Below are positions 11,585 through 22,947 of a stretch of 64,000 nt of DNA, in pieces. The DNA is from Anaeramoeba flamelloides (lineage: Eukaryota > Metamonada > Anaeramoebidae). The number at the start of each line of letters is the position of its first letter. Position 1 is the first letter of the stretch. The notes below the pieces were generated by a model. It had not been told where the DNA came from. It worked only from the letters and a program-made list of their open reading frames with translations, and searched no databases. The stretch lies in assembly GCA_027625915.1 (NCBI GenBank), contig JANTQA010000012.1, positions 13,726,501 through 13,790,500 on the forward strand. Direction: 5' to 3'. The translations under genes and the position numbers were made by a program.

Positions 11585-11966
11585 CTAATACCACATATTA
11601 TACTGTGAGTTTTCACAGGTAGAATTCGTCTCTAAATCAGAGAAAAAATCTAAATCGTTGAATATTGGTTCGAAAAATTCATTTTGATGATGTAGCGTCA
11701 TTAAATCTAACGTTGGTTTCATAACTGTTGTGTGTGTTTGGTGTTTTTTGTGGTCAAGTGCTTGTTCAAAAAATGTTTTTTGTGTTTCATTAGTTGACTG
11801 ATTCTGAAAATTATTTTCAAAGTTTTCGTTTTGCAGGAATTCTAAGTTTGTTTCATGAGTATTAATTATTTGGAAATCGGGACTATCAATATTTTCCAAA
11901 ACATAAATGTTGTTATTGTCAGTCGTGTCATCATTATTGTTCTTGTTCTTGTTCTTGTTCTTGTTA
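11585..11966 (-). other. Probable C-terminal continuation of the 11967-13103 protein, out of frame
   Basis: A frame open on the minus strand from about 12019 down to TAG/TAA near 11585. It overlaps the end of the upstream gene but is shifted by one base. It has no ATG near its start. It first reads through Asn/Lys codons of the repeat, then encodes NNDDTTDNNNIYVLENIDSP and a tail rich in Phe and Asp (FFEPIFNDLDFFSDLE). An acidic, aromatic segment of the same flavour opens the paralogue at 50192. I infer this is the true C-terminus of the 11967-13103 protein. Loss of one A from the ten-A tract at 11998-12007 would put both in one frame. Alternatives are a sequencing error, a real length polymorphism, or a young truncation. 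Confidence 0.5.
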
Positions 11967-13103
11967 TTATTCTTGCTCTTGTTCTTGTTCTTGTTGATTT
12001 TTTTTTTCCTTTTTTAATCGACCATTTTGGGAGTTATGATCTTGTTGAATTTCCTTTGTTATTGGGATGTTGTGGATTATGTATCTTGCTTCTTTTTTGT
12101 TTTCCGGTAGTTCATTTGTCATGTTTTCGATATTTGTTTCGTTCATTTCGTTAGGCTCGCAAGTTCCTTTGGCTTCGTTGATTGCATTCATAGAATTATC
12201 AATATTCAAATTATAAAAGGGAACAAAAATTTGTTCGTTAAAGAATTCAAATTCTTTGACAATTTCGCCCGATTCGTTAATATCAAAAATTTGATCATTA
12301 TTTTCCTTCTCTTGGATTGTTTTTTCCTGTTTTGCTTGTTTTGCTTGTTTTGCTTGTTCTACTTGTTCTACTTGTTCTACTTGTTCTACTTGTTCTACTT
12401 GTTCTACTTGTTCTACTTGTTCTACTTGTTTTTCTTGTTTTACTGTTTTTTCTTGTTTTTCCTGTGTTTCCTGTTTTGCTCGTTTTTGGAAATAAGATGG
12501 TGATCTTTTAACACGTATTATGATTTTTGGTAACTTTTTTTTCTTATGGCTGTTTGATCCCTTAGATTTCGAATGAAAGGCCGTGCTCATAGCTCTTTTT
12601 CTCCTTTTTTTTGATTCTTTTACGTCTGACGTCAGAGTGTTTTGGTTTGTTTCTTTTGCTGTTGTGCAGTGCTCTTCGATGATGACAATGTTTCTCCCCT
12701 TAGTTTTGGGCTTTGGGTTATCTTTCCTGTTTTTCCGTTTTTTCTCCCTTATTTTGTCTTTAATGATCTTTCGTTCTTCTGTCCTTTGTGCAAAAACAAA
12801 CCACTCTCGAGAGTATTGCCTTGAATTCTCCAAATTGAAATTCTTCGACAAAAAGGATGTGATCCCTCTTTCGATCGATTTCTTCGGCCTGCATGTCAAT
12901 TTTGCTAAATAATCAATCGCGCTCCTTTTAATTCTTATCGTCTTTGGCGCACTGTCGTTTTTCTTGAGATTTTTGAGTTGCGATTTCCTCAACTGTGACG
13001 GCTCCAAGCCAACAATTTCCAAAGGTTTGAGTTTGACAAGCAATTTTAATCTTTTCCGAAAGCCTGTTATTTTGCTAAATTTCTTTTGAAGTCTTCGAGT
13101 CAT
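11967..13103 (-). CDS. Low-complexity protein with N-terminal basic domain (paralogue of 50192-51334)
   Basis: 378 residues. Residues about 8-105 form a basic domain (KFSKITGFRKRLKLL..., later PKTIRIKR, then PKKSIERG, ending SREWFVF). It aligns without gaps over its first 27 positions with residues 260-286 of the protein at 50192-51334. The rest is low complexity: Lys/Arg-rich to about 210, a run of about eight Val-Glu-Gln triplets encoded by a 9-bp tandem repeat near 12353-12432, and a Gln/Glu tail. No membrane segment or signal peptide. Lys-rich clusters suggest a nuclear, nucleic-acid-binding role (inference only). The stop falls inside the Gln-Glu repeat, just after a ten-A run, so the visible C-terminus is probably false. 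Open frames on the opposite strand at 11855-12912 are shadows of the repeat. Confidence 0.75.
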   Translation of the reverse strand: MTRRLQKKFSKITGFRKRLKLLVKLKPLEIVGLEPSQLRKSQLKNLKKNDSAPKTIRIKRSAIDYLAKLTCRPKKSIERGITSFLSKNFNLENSRQYSREWFVFAQRTEERKIIKDKIREKKRKNRKDNPKPKTKGRNIVIIEEHCTTAKETNQNTLTSDVKESKKRRKRAMSTAFHSKSKGSNSHKKKKLPKIIIRVKRSPSYFQKRAKQETQEKQEKTVKQEKQVEQVEQVEQVEQVEQVEQVEQVEQAKQAKQAKQEKTIQEKENNDQIFDINESGEIVKEFEFFNEQIFVPFYNLNIDNSMNAINEAKGTCEPNEMNETNIENMTNELPENKKEARYIIHNIPITKEIQQDHNSQNGRLKKEKKNQQEQEQEQE

Positions 13104-15461
13104 GGTGTATAGGTTTTGTGGTGGGTATAGATGTTGTTTATGAAACAGTTTGATTTTAAAAAGAATTTGGGATTTTGTAGGGTTTTGTTTTTTTTCAAAG
13201 AGAAAAAGATCTCGGAATTTTGATCGTTTTGTTTTGTAAAATTTATTTTGGAACTAGATAAAATGTTGATTTGAACAAGCAATTTCTGTTGGGAATATAA
13301 ACGTTGTTTCTACGGTTACACTAAAAAACAAGCAAATAAGAACCTATTTTCAATTAAAAAAAATGGAAAATAAAAAGGAAATTAATTAAGAACTTTGTTA
13401 AAAATTAATGAGAAACAGATCTCAAAGTAAAAGAATTAACAAACCTTCCAAATCAAAAATTAAAGTTTAATTGCTGTTAAACCGATGTGTGAAGAAATGT
13501 GGAGAATTGCATGGTTTTACTTTTTTTTCAAAATGGAAAAAAGGCTCGGATAATACTTTGAATTGAAAAAGAGAACTTTTTATGTCCAAGAAATTGCCAG
13601 CAAATTATAGACCTGGTTGTTGTCTTCTTTTCAGTCAAATAACATTTTACTTTAAAAGAGGAAAAACTTTCTGTTTTTTTTTGGAACATTTCGAAGGGAA
13701 TAGGAAAACTTTAATTCACCAAAGGGTGTGTAAAATCAGATATTCGACTTTATCAAGAATCAAATTTTTTTTACTGACTCGTGAAGAAGGATTTCTCTTA
13801 CAAATAAAAAGAAAAAACCAAAAAATTATTCTTGCAAAAAATATCTCTGGTACCTACTACTCGTTGGTGTTTTTCTCTGCATTTTTTGGACAGAATTTCG
13901 GGATCTTCAAATAGGAATATTTTTACTTTTTAAAAATTTTGAAAGAAGAAGTAATATAACCAATCAACATAACATAATTTCAAAAAATAAAGCACATCTG
14001 TCCGACTAAAGACAAGTTTCTAAAAGATTTCTATTTTGTATTTTTTCTCAAAGGTATCAAATTTAAACTTGATCACAAAACTTGCCACACATGAGAAGAA
14101 AATTAACACCTAATCTTGGTGTTACCTTTACCGAAAGTTCTCATTTGTTTCCAAAAATCATCCAAATTATTCAATAAAGGATTTCAATTTTGAGAGGAAA
14201 TAAAGAGAGTGGAGAACAGTCAGTCTGTTTATGAATTTTGAAAATGTTGTTGGAGAAAGTACGGAAAATTGTTCATAAAAATGAAAAGAAAAAAAAAATT
14301 ATTGGTTCACTTTAATTCAATCATCTTAAAAAGAGTGTGACTTTACTTGGTGGTTTCGGTTTTCTTTTTGAAATGGTGAAGAAAAAGTTTTATGAGAAAT
14401 TTATTAGTTACTTCTTTTTCTGCAAAAATATTTCAGGCGAAAGTTCTCATTTTGTTGCGCATTTAATCAAAATCGCTTCCATTTTATTCTCTTTGGAATA
14501 TTCGCTTTTTTTTTTTAATCGAAACAATTCAATTTAAAAATAACAAGTTGAACTATTAGTATAATTAGCACCTAACAAAAAAAGGCCCATTTGTGAACTC
14601 TAAAAGGAAGATTTAAAATTTGTTTTATACTTTTTGAGATTTACTAGAAAAATTTTTGAAAAAGATTTTTTCTCAAAAGTCTTTTAGGAAAGGCAAAAAG
14701 AAAGATTTTAGAACCTTGGTGAATTAGCATATACCATCACTTTTGATTTTTAGATCGATGATTGTTTGATCAATAAAATATTCACTTTACTTGATTTCTG
14801 AAAAAAAAAAAAAAAGATAGAAAAAATATTCCAATTATTTCAACATTTGCATTTTTTTATAGGTTTGGTAAACCTTATCGAGAATTTGATCTAGGGTGTT
14901 TTTTTTTTGGAAAAAGAACTCCAGTCATCAAAATTGATATCTAAGGGGGAATAAAGAATTTACTTTTGCAATTTCCACTTTTCTAGTTATTCTTTGCTTT
15001 TAGAAAGAAACTCAATCAAGAGTTAATAACTTGAGTCAAAGAACAAAGAAAACGAAGAGCAGAATTTCAATTTCTTTCCTTGAAATCAATAAGGAAGCGT
15101 TCAAAAAAATAGAACAAAAAAAGGCGATAAATCCTGTGCTAATTCAACAACCATACTCAAAAAAATTTGAAGTAATAATGGGAAACAACCAAGACCAATT
15201 TGAGAAACCAGTGGGTAGAATTTTTTTTTTTTGAAAGAAAGTATCCTTTCTTATTGTTATTTACTAAAAAATAAGAGAAAAAAATTTTTTTAACAAATCT
15301 TTCAAGTTGAGTTGTCTATCTAGTTTAATTTCGTCTTAACTTTTTTTCTGTTCTGTTTTTTTACCTGTACCCAGGGCAAAACGTGTTGTTCTCTTTTCTT
15401 CCCACTACCAACTCAAAAGTAGAATTCAACTCAAAAATTATTTTCCATTTATTTTTCTGCT
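13104..15461. other. Region without a secure gene, several stop-poor stretches
   Basis: Presumed upstream region of the minus-strand gene. Open frames at 13582-13914 (110 residues, + strand; basic, with LLQIKRKNQKIILAKN) and 15031-15234 (67 residues; NPVLIQQPYSKKFEV) look more protein-like than random AT sequence, but I recognise no family and find no splice partners. The phrase GAAAGTTCTCAT occurs at about 14140 and 14440. Treat both frames as unproven. Confidence 0.35.
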
Positions 15462-15620
15462 TTATTTCAAAGGCGAAAGTTTCTTTTGAGGTTTTGTCCC
15501 ATCTTCAAGTTTACGAATTACAATTGTGAACTTCCCCGCTTGAAAGAAAGTAAATGTAGTCCATTTTGATGTCTCAGGAATTAACAATATTGATCTCCAA
15601 AAATTAAAACTTTTAACCAT
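15462..15620 (-). CDS. Possible 52-residue ORF or exon, unknown
   Basis: ATG at 15618-15620 and TAA at 15462-15464, with a stop two codons upstream of the ATG. The product contains FNFWRSILLIPETSKWTTFT and then FQAGKFTIVIRKLEDGTKPQ. It has mixed composition and no homopolymers, unlike chance frames nearby. It could be a small gene, a terminal exon or a remnant. No family recognised. Confidence 0.25.
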   Translation of the reverse strand: MVKSFNFWRSILLIPETSKWTTFTFFQAGKFTIVIRKLEDGTKPQKKLSPLK

Positions 15621-15829
15621 TTGTTAAAATTTGATTGGAATTGAAAATATTTTTTTTAACAAACATAAAAAACTGTTGACAAAGACACACCAATGATTCA
15701 AGAATGATATTTTTTTTTTTTTTTTAATGTTTTCACGATTTCCTTATTTTTTCTTTCTTTTTTCTCCACAATTTTCCTTTTTTTGTAAATTATTAAATTT
15801 ATGAAAAATAATTATTAATCTTAATTGTC

Positions 15830-16430
15830 TTTACACCCCCATTTAAACAAAAAAAACACCACTCTAACCTTTGCTCATTCCTTTGGGCTCGAATTCCAAA
15901 AACCCTTTATTTTTTTTCAAAAAATCGAATATGTCGAATGCAAAAAGGAAAACGTTCATGTTACAACTTTTCTGTTGATCAACAAACTTTGATTTTAAAA
16001 AACTTTCCACCAATATCGTTGAACAACCCTACCAAGGTGTTCTGTTTTTTTTTTCAATTAAAAAACAACTTTTACTTTCAATAGAAGTGACTTTTTTCTT
16101 CAATTCGAATAATTCTAACCAAGTGTTCAAAAACCTATTCAACATTGTTAAAACCGATAATAACACCACTGTGTGTGATTTTTAATACCATACTACACAT
16201 TTTTTAGTCACAATTTTGAAAAGTGCTTTTGGTAACCCATCAAATCTCGATAGTTTTTCCAAGATGTTTGAAAACAGTTTGCAAAAGGAAAAATAGAGTA
16301 TTCGACAAACTTCTGTCGGGATCTTTTTAGAGTTCTAAAGAAAAGGTTTTGTACAATAGCGCTGTGAGAATTATCAAAGTAGAAAACATTAACCCTTCCG
16401 CAAAAAAAAAAGTCAAGCTTCTTTTTTCAT
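15830..16430. other. Stop-poor coding-like stretch, both strands
   Basis: More than one frame stays open for 50-85 codons here. On the + strand, a frame from about 15830 to 16084 reads NRICRMQKGKRSCYNFSVDQ. A second, overlapping + frame runs to about 16183. On the minus strand, a frame from about 16419 down contains KRSRQKFVEYSIFPFANC. They cannot all be genes. The low stop density suggests a present or former gene in several exons that I cannot resolve. Confidence 0.3.
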
Positions 16431-16543
16431 TAAGATTATTCTTAAATTATCAAAAAAACTTGCAATGAAAAATAAGTAAATGTGATCGTGGTTTCTTAAG
16501 GTGCTACGATTAAGAGACAAGTTAACTAAAAAAAATCTTTTAG

Positions 16544-16888
16544 TACAGTGGTGTAAATAACTCCATGCTTATTACTTTAGCCCATTACTGCTATTATTTT
16601 CCAATTAAAAAATGAAAATTTTTAGTTCACATCCCAAAATATTTTTCTAGTTTATAAGTTGAAGAAAATCAAAAGATCTTTACAACATTGTTTAGAAATG
16701 ATTTTTTTAGAGAATAAATTAAACTTCCTTCTTGAAATCTAAGACAAAATTTTTACTCTTCTAATTTGATCGTACTAGTAATAATTAATATTCATTTTGG
16801 CAATTGAAATAAAAATTGTCATTTATTAATTGGAAAATAACCGTACATTGGTGTAAAAAACCCGTGTTTTTTATTGTAACCCATTAAT
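16544..16888 (+). repeat. Pair of direct repeats 300 bp apart
   Basis: About 44 nt beginning TACAGTGGTGTAAATAACTC at 16544 recur imperfectly as TACATTGGTGTAAAAAACCC at 16844; both end in CCCATTA. TACA at the tip resembles Tc1/mariner-like ends, but the orientation is direct, so these may be two truncated elements. Non-coding. Confidence 0.45.
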
Positions 16889-17106
16889 AAAATTTAATTC
16901 ATGTAAAAATTTTAGGCGGACTCTAGAAAGAAAAGAAAAAAATTAGGCGAAAACAGTATATAAACAAGAAATAGGGTTTTTTTAAAAAAATTTTAAAAAA
17001 GAATTTTGAAGATATTGAAAAATTAAAATGTAATTTTTTGACAAAAATTATAAGATAAAGATCATTTTTTGAATTTTTTTTTTATTAAACAATCATTTTA
17101 TCTCAG

Positions 17107-17379
17107 AAATTTTGTAAATATGATGAAATTTTTATAACAAAGGAATTTAATATAATCGAACCATTAACATTAATCAAAGATCTAACCTCTAAAGTCAATT
17201 TGAATCTGAACCAAGAATATATATGTTTCTTATTAGCTTCCAATATCCAAGTCTGAAAAAAAAAAAAAAAAAAACATGAGTTGAATTTGTGTAAAGTGTT
17301 AAAAGCCGCCAAAACTGGTTATTTACAAGACTGTGAATCCAAAAGGAAAATTCAAAAAAAAATTAAAGCCCCTTGGAAT
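17107..17379 (+). CDS. Coding-like exon(s), unknown protein
   Basis: After a good acceptor (ATTTTATCTCAG at about 17095-17106) a + strand frame stays open for about 49 codons: KFCKYDEIFITKEFNIIEP, then TLIKDLTSKVNLNLNQEYIC and FLLASNIQ. A second frame-compatible stretch, LNLCKVLKAAKTGYLQDCES, follows from about 17280 to a TGA at about 17377. The 30-nt gap holding an A run would have to be a very small intron or the site of an indel. The helix-turn-helix rhythm of LLASN...VLKAAKTG recalls ankyrin-like repeats, weakly. No convincing upstream exon. It may be a gene fragment. The minus-strand open frame at 17103-17312 is its shadow. Confidence 0.3.
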
Positions 17380-17399
17380 TGAAAAACCAAGTGAAAAAA

Positions 17400-18490
17400 T
17401 CCGGCCACAATAAGACCAATCCCAAGTTTATACCATTTTCTGAAATGAATTATTATTTCATAACAGTTTAATTATTTTTTTGATTTTTGATAACTCCAAT
17501 TTTTCAAAACTTTCAAATTATTTATAAAAAAAATTATTATCTTTGAAAAAATAAAAAAAATCTTATTGCCTATTAAAAATATGTATCAAAAAACATTTCA
17601 AAAAACAAAATACTAAGTTTTGGAAAATATTTATCTGAATAATCCACTTAATTTAAAAAAAAAGTCCAATAATTACCCCCAATTTGAAAAAAATATTATT
17701 TGTATATTCAAAGAACAATTCAAATCTATTTTTTTTTTTTATTTTTAACGATTAAAAAAAAACGATAAAAACAAACTAAAATATATTTAATTAAAAATTC
17801 TTCTAAAATACCCTTTTAAAACCTATAATATTCAACTTATAACCTAATGAAATATTTTTTAATTTGAATATTTTGAATAAAAAAATTAATAAACCCAATC
17901 TTAAATTTTTCAGTGCGCTATTAACCCCCCGGGATTAAATTTGATCAATATACTGGACCATTATTTCTAATTTTTATAGAAATTTTCAAACAAACAAAAC
18001 GAATTCTAATTAACACCTGGAATAAAAAAAAACCAGATATTAACTAATACCCAATTTAACACAAATAATACGATCTTTAAACTCTAGATATACGAAAAAA
18101 AAAAAAAATCATACTCTATCTTTCAAATTTCAAGAAATTTAATAAATATTTGTGAAAAAATAAATAAACGATTTTTTTTGATCTTCAAGGAGATTCAATA
18201 TTTGATTTATTTCTTCGTTATTTTTCAAAATAAGGATAAAAAAATCAAGATTATCTGTTATATAAACATACAGAATCAATTAAAGCGAGGTTTCATGAAA
18301 ATAAAAATCTTTTGCAAATTTTTTTTTTGATGTTTTTGATCTAAAAATCCAAACCAAAAAAGGATCAAGACATTTTTACTGGAAAATTAATTGGAAGAGA
18401 AGAAACCCTTTGAAAATAATAACTCATCTCTCTAAAGTTAATAAATGGGACTGAAACTGTGTTTAACCCCTTCCACTTGTAAAAAAAAAA
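17400..18490 (+). repeat. Dispersed repeat family 8, copy a (~1.1 kb)
   Basis: Aligns in the same orientation with about 52540-53560 over most of its length. Matching landmarks are AATCCACTTAATTT, TTTCAAATTTCAAGAA...AATATTTGTGAA, AATATTTGATT, AAAGGATCA, and AACTCAT.TCTCTAAAGTT near the right end. No terminal repeats or coding frame identified, so the type of element is unknown. Confidence 0.6.
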
Positions 18491-19617
18491 CCCTATTATC
18501 TTTGTGAAAAAAAATAAATAAGAGTTACTAGTCCATTAAAAAAGAAATTCTAAAAATAAGTTATCAAAAGTGAAAATTTTTTTACAGTTATAAGAAAGAT
18601 AAAATTATCAAAATATTTTACCCTTATCAACTAAAAAACAATTAAAAATTTCAAAAATATTGTAAAAAATCACAAGAATTTATAATAAATTTCATTTATA
18701 TTTGAAAATTAACTTGTAAAATTAGTAAGTTAATTAAAAAAACGATTTGACTAAATTTAGACCAATTGTGAGTGAATTGGGTATTACATTGGGACAATAA
18801 AGAAAAAATAAAAATACGGATTATATTTAAAAACAGGGATTAAATGATTTGGCAACTCATTATTTTGATACTGTGATAAAACTATAAATTTAATCAAAAA
18901 AAAAAAAATGTATAAAAACTATAAAATTTAATGAAACAAATATGCTTTAATCTAGCTCTTTTCGTAAATAGAGTTACCAAAGATATTTTGATTTCATAGT
19001 TTTAATGTCTTGTGACACTTTAAAAATCTTTTCCCAGTAAAATTGTTACAATTATAATTTTCAACATTGAAAACTGTGCATGCCCCCTTGATGCCTTTTT
19101 GAACAAAACAAGTAAAATTTTTAATTGATTTTGTTTTTTTGATTATTGTGCTTATTCAATCCAAAATTTTTTGAAGTATATTGGTATACATGAAGCAAAC
19201 TTTCAGACCATTTAAAGATAATTTGGATAGACCTAGGTTCAAGGAATTTTTTGATTTTTGAACTCTTTCATAGTAAAATTTGAATTTAATATATTATAAT
19301 TGAATCAAAATTTCAAACCCTGTTTAGATAAATTTCAAATTTGAAAGATAAAAAAATCGAAAATTTAAATTTACATAAGAAAACTTATTCCAAGATTCTT
19401 TGAAGACAACAAATAGGTTGTATGTCATAAAAATAATAAATACATATGATAAAATCTGAATTCTATGTAAAGTAGTGAAAAAAATACTATACATGAAAAA
19501 AATCCCTTGTACGATTTTTGCTTGTGAATATTAGGAAAATTGAGGTCTAATTTCTATTATTGTCAATCAAATCTTTTTATTTTTTAAGAATCAAACTTTT
19601 AAAATACAATCCCTTAC
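18491..19617. other. Intergenic
   Basis: No gene, RNA or defined repeat recognised. Confidence 0.4.
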
Positions 19618-19855
19618 TTATTAAAACGGTGATTAATGAAATTACATTTTGATAAAAACACCATTCAATCAATCAAAAAACAAGATATAAAAATTATCAT
19701 TTTCCAAATTCATAATAGTAAACCTCTATAAAACTCTATTTTTTTTTCAAAAAAAGTTGATCAAATTATGCTATCAAACAATTAATTAGGTATTCTAGAG
19801 AAGCCCCACCCCGATGAACTTTGGGTAGGTTTATTATTAGGCATATTAATAATTT
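19618..19855 (+). repeat. Dispersed repeat family 4, copy a
   Basis: About 230 bp aligning with 40200-40410. Shared phrases include GTAAACCTCTA, TTTTTTCAAAAAAAGTTGAT and GTATTCTAGA. Non-coding. The second copy is interrupted at its right side by a family 1 MITE. Confidence 0.6.
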
Positions 19856-20704
19856 GGTTATATATATAAAGGATTTGATTGAAAATAGAAGAAATTTACA
19901 CCACAATTTTACTAATATTCACAAGCAAAAATCTTGCCAGGGATTTAATTGTTAGGTATTTTTTTTCCTACTCTAATCAAAAAATAGCAGTTACCAAATT
20001 AGCCAATTAACAAATCAATAAAAATGGTAAAGATAACAAATTAGAGTAACTCTTTTGAATAAAAAAATTAATCAAACAAAATTATTTATCATTGATTACT
20101 TTTTGGATCAACGAATTTTAAAACATTTTCTTTTGGTATTCCCATAAAAAAAAAATGTTACAAGACCAAACACAAATTTTAAAAAACATTTTTCAACTGA
20201 ATCTACCTCGATTTTTTTTGTCAATTCTTTAATAATAAACCAATTTTGATAAAATTCTATATTTGATTTTTTTCCCCAAATACTATTAGAATTATAAAGA
20301 GAAAAATGCAAGATCTATCAGCTCTTCAAAATATTAAATAAAGGGGTTTTATAGTAAAAATAATCCCATTCTACAATCTAAAAAAATATCTAATAAAAAG
20401 TATCTTTAGAGATCTGAAATAATTCTTTTTTATATACTAATTCAATTTCGTCAAGGTAGAATTCATTTTGAGTATTTTATTAAACTCTATTTCATCTTTT
20501 AAATTTATTTGTCAAATTAAAAACTTTTTAAAAATCCAAAGTAATTTTTGACAAATAAAAAAATCCAAAAGAAACTAAATTTTCAAAGAGAGACAATACA
20601 GATGATCTCCAAAATACATCACCAAACAGCAGCTATAACAACACACCTCTTTAAATATTGCTTTCGTTTTGAAATAGTCCAAAGATAAGAGGATATATTA
20701 CCTA
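19856..20704. other. Intergenic
   Basis: No feature recognised. The minus-strand frame at 20108-20311 has no recognisable motif and is not supported. Confidence 0.35.
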
Positions 20705-20917
20705 ATGAAGAAACAATTTAAATTGAAAATTGCAGAACAACATTTTGAGGTAAAAAAAACTTTCCATACTTTAATGATCAGAACTTTAAATAGAAGAAAC
20801 TCACACAACCATTCTCCTCTTTATAAATATAACAAATTAATTCCAAATAGAGGAAAAATAAACCTTAAATTATTTAATCGAGGTAGATTCACTGATTACC
20901 CTAGATTCAACAAGTAA
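20705..20917 (+). CDS. Possible small basic protein, unknown
   Basis: 70 residues, starting MKKQFKLKIAEQHFEVKK and ending NRGRFTDYPRFNK. Basic, with mixed composition and no homopolymer bias, which distinguishes it from most short frames here. No family, membrane segment or signal peptide recognised. No neighbour or repeat explains it. Could be an exon, a genuine small gene or chance. Confidence 0.22.
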   Translation: MKKQFKLKIAEQHFEVKKTFHTLMIRTLNRRNSHNHSPLYKYNKLIPNRGKINLKLFNRGRFTDYPRFNK

Positions 20918-21443
20918 CCTAATTTTCCAAAAGAACAAAGAAAATAAATCTGAAAATTATTGTGTTTCTTTAAAAGAGATGACTTTCAATTTTAAGATTT
21001 AGGAAACAATTTTGTCAATTCAATTTACGGTTACTTGTTTGGGTTTTATTTAATAACGACACAAAGATTTATGGTTCAAAAAAATGAGATGTTCATAAAG
21101 AAAGCAAAAGTGAAAATTATTAAAAAGATTATGGAATGTCTTTGAGATAGTTTTTTATTAAACCAACAAGTGGTCTAAAAGATTACCAACGTTTTTTTAC
21201 TGGCAGAAAAAATAAAAAAAAATAAAAAGAAAATTACGATCTCTTTCAATAAAAGAAAAAAGCAAATGTTAAAATTTTTTCTTAAGTTTTTTCAAGAAAG
21301 AAAAAGAATTTAAAAGTCAAATATATCAAATTAGTTGAATCAGAGTAACTATGACAATATGAATTAATCACTGGGAAATCATTTACTATTCTTCGGTGAA
21401 GAATCATCACTTTCAACTAATTCTGATCGTTTGAAAACTTGTT

Positions 21444-21485
<42 letters not shown>

Positions 21486-22173
21486 AACAAAAAAAACAAA
21501 TTGAAAAATGTAAATCTATAAAAAAATGATTCTCAATAGAGTTCAAAAACTTTTCGATCAATAAAGTAATTTTTCCATGTCTATACTGTGTTGAGTAAAT
21601 ATGGATTATATACTGTGAGGATTATTATTAAGCAATTTAGAACCACCATTTTATTTGTAGAAATTCATTGGGATCTTACTTTTAACTGATTCTCATTTTT
21701 TCAATTCTGTTATTTTCTCTTCATTTAGGGTTATTACGTTTCCTTAAAATATCTCATAAAAAAGGACCAAACACATAAACCCAGAAAGCAAACCACAATC
21801 TATTTCTTGAAAATCTCTCTTTGTATAAAAAAGGAAGAAAAGAGAACATTTATTACTTTTCTTATTCAAATACCAATAATTCTTTCCTTGAATTAGGTTT
21901 TATATACTGGTATTTGTCTAACAAAGGATACAATTTTCACTTCCCTTTCTTTTACTTTCTAAATAGAGTTCCATATAGAATTTTTGAGCTTTACAAATGT
22001 CACTTAGAACAAGAAAAAGAAAATAGAGTGACAATTTTTTTTGTTTTGTTTTGTTAATTGGGTTTATTTCCAAAATTGATCAAAAAACCCAAATAAAAAT
22101 GTTGAAAACTGAGTATTTTTGTATAACTGTAAATAAACAGTCGATATCCGAATTATTATTGAAAATTACAAGC
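20918..22173. other. Intergenic with A38 tract
   Basis: Contains an uninterrupted run of 38 A at 21446-21483. A Tyr/Phe/Asn-rich frame at 21821-22057 (78 residues) has no recognisable motif and is probably not a gene. Confidence 0.4.
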
Positions 22174-22667
22174 TACAGTTGTCAAAATAATCCGTGCAGA
22201 AAAGTTTAATCAGGTTCAAAAATAAAAAAGCGTGTTTTTTTGTTATAGAAGACCCCTACATTAACCAATCAAAGAAACTGATAAAAAACACTATGAAAAC
22301 ATCGTATTGGTTTCTTAAAGTTTTATTATTGAAAAATAAATTCTAAAAATGAAGGATCAAATTGCAAAATTTATCTCAAAAAATAGAGTAAATTAATTTG
22401 AGAAAATTTTAATCATAAAAAAAAATCAAAAAATTTCATTAAAAAAAATCAAGAATATTATGGAAAATTTTCAACTATTTGCATGAATAATTTAAATTTT
22501 ACTGAAAATAACAAGACCTTTACTTTCAAAATTGATTTTAGCCTAGATATACTCTTGTGTAGTAAATTGGATGATAAATTGGAATAAGAAGATATAAAAA
22601 AAAAGCACAGATTATCTTTTGAAACATGGATTATAGTTGTTGTGCACACATTATTTTGATCATTGTA
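22174..22667. repeat. MITE family 3, copy b
   Basis: 494 bp from TACAGTTGTCAAAATAATCC to the complement of TACAATGATCAAAATAATG, with TA at both edges. Its right 135 bp (22528-22662) are exactly the reverse complement of 22953-23087 in copy c, while the remainder is clearly diverged from copy c. The minus-strand frame at 22458-22676 is internal element sequence. Confidence 0.85.
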
Positions 22668-22947
22668 AATTGCCAAAATATATTCTCATGAACCTATTTC
22701 AATATTTAAGGTACTAGTAACTTAACAGAATATACTTCAAATCTAAGAAAGTGGTAGATGGAGGGGTTACCTTTTCAAAAAAACATGCTCTATATTGTGT
22801 TATTCTAGCTAAAAAAATAAAGTTTAAGAGTTTAATCTCACCCTCGATTCTTTTAAAATTAAAGCAAGTTGTAATCAAAAGTAAATCATATTGGTGCTAC
22901 ATGGTTCAATTGACTTGAAATATTTTTTTATAAAAAGTATTTCACAA

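Noticed and set aside
11855-12912. Plus-strand open frames rich in Leu/Val/Phe opposite the basic-domain gene
   Set aside because: They are antisense readings of the Glu/Gln/Val repeat and carry no motif; the minus strand has the shared domain.
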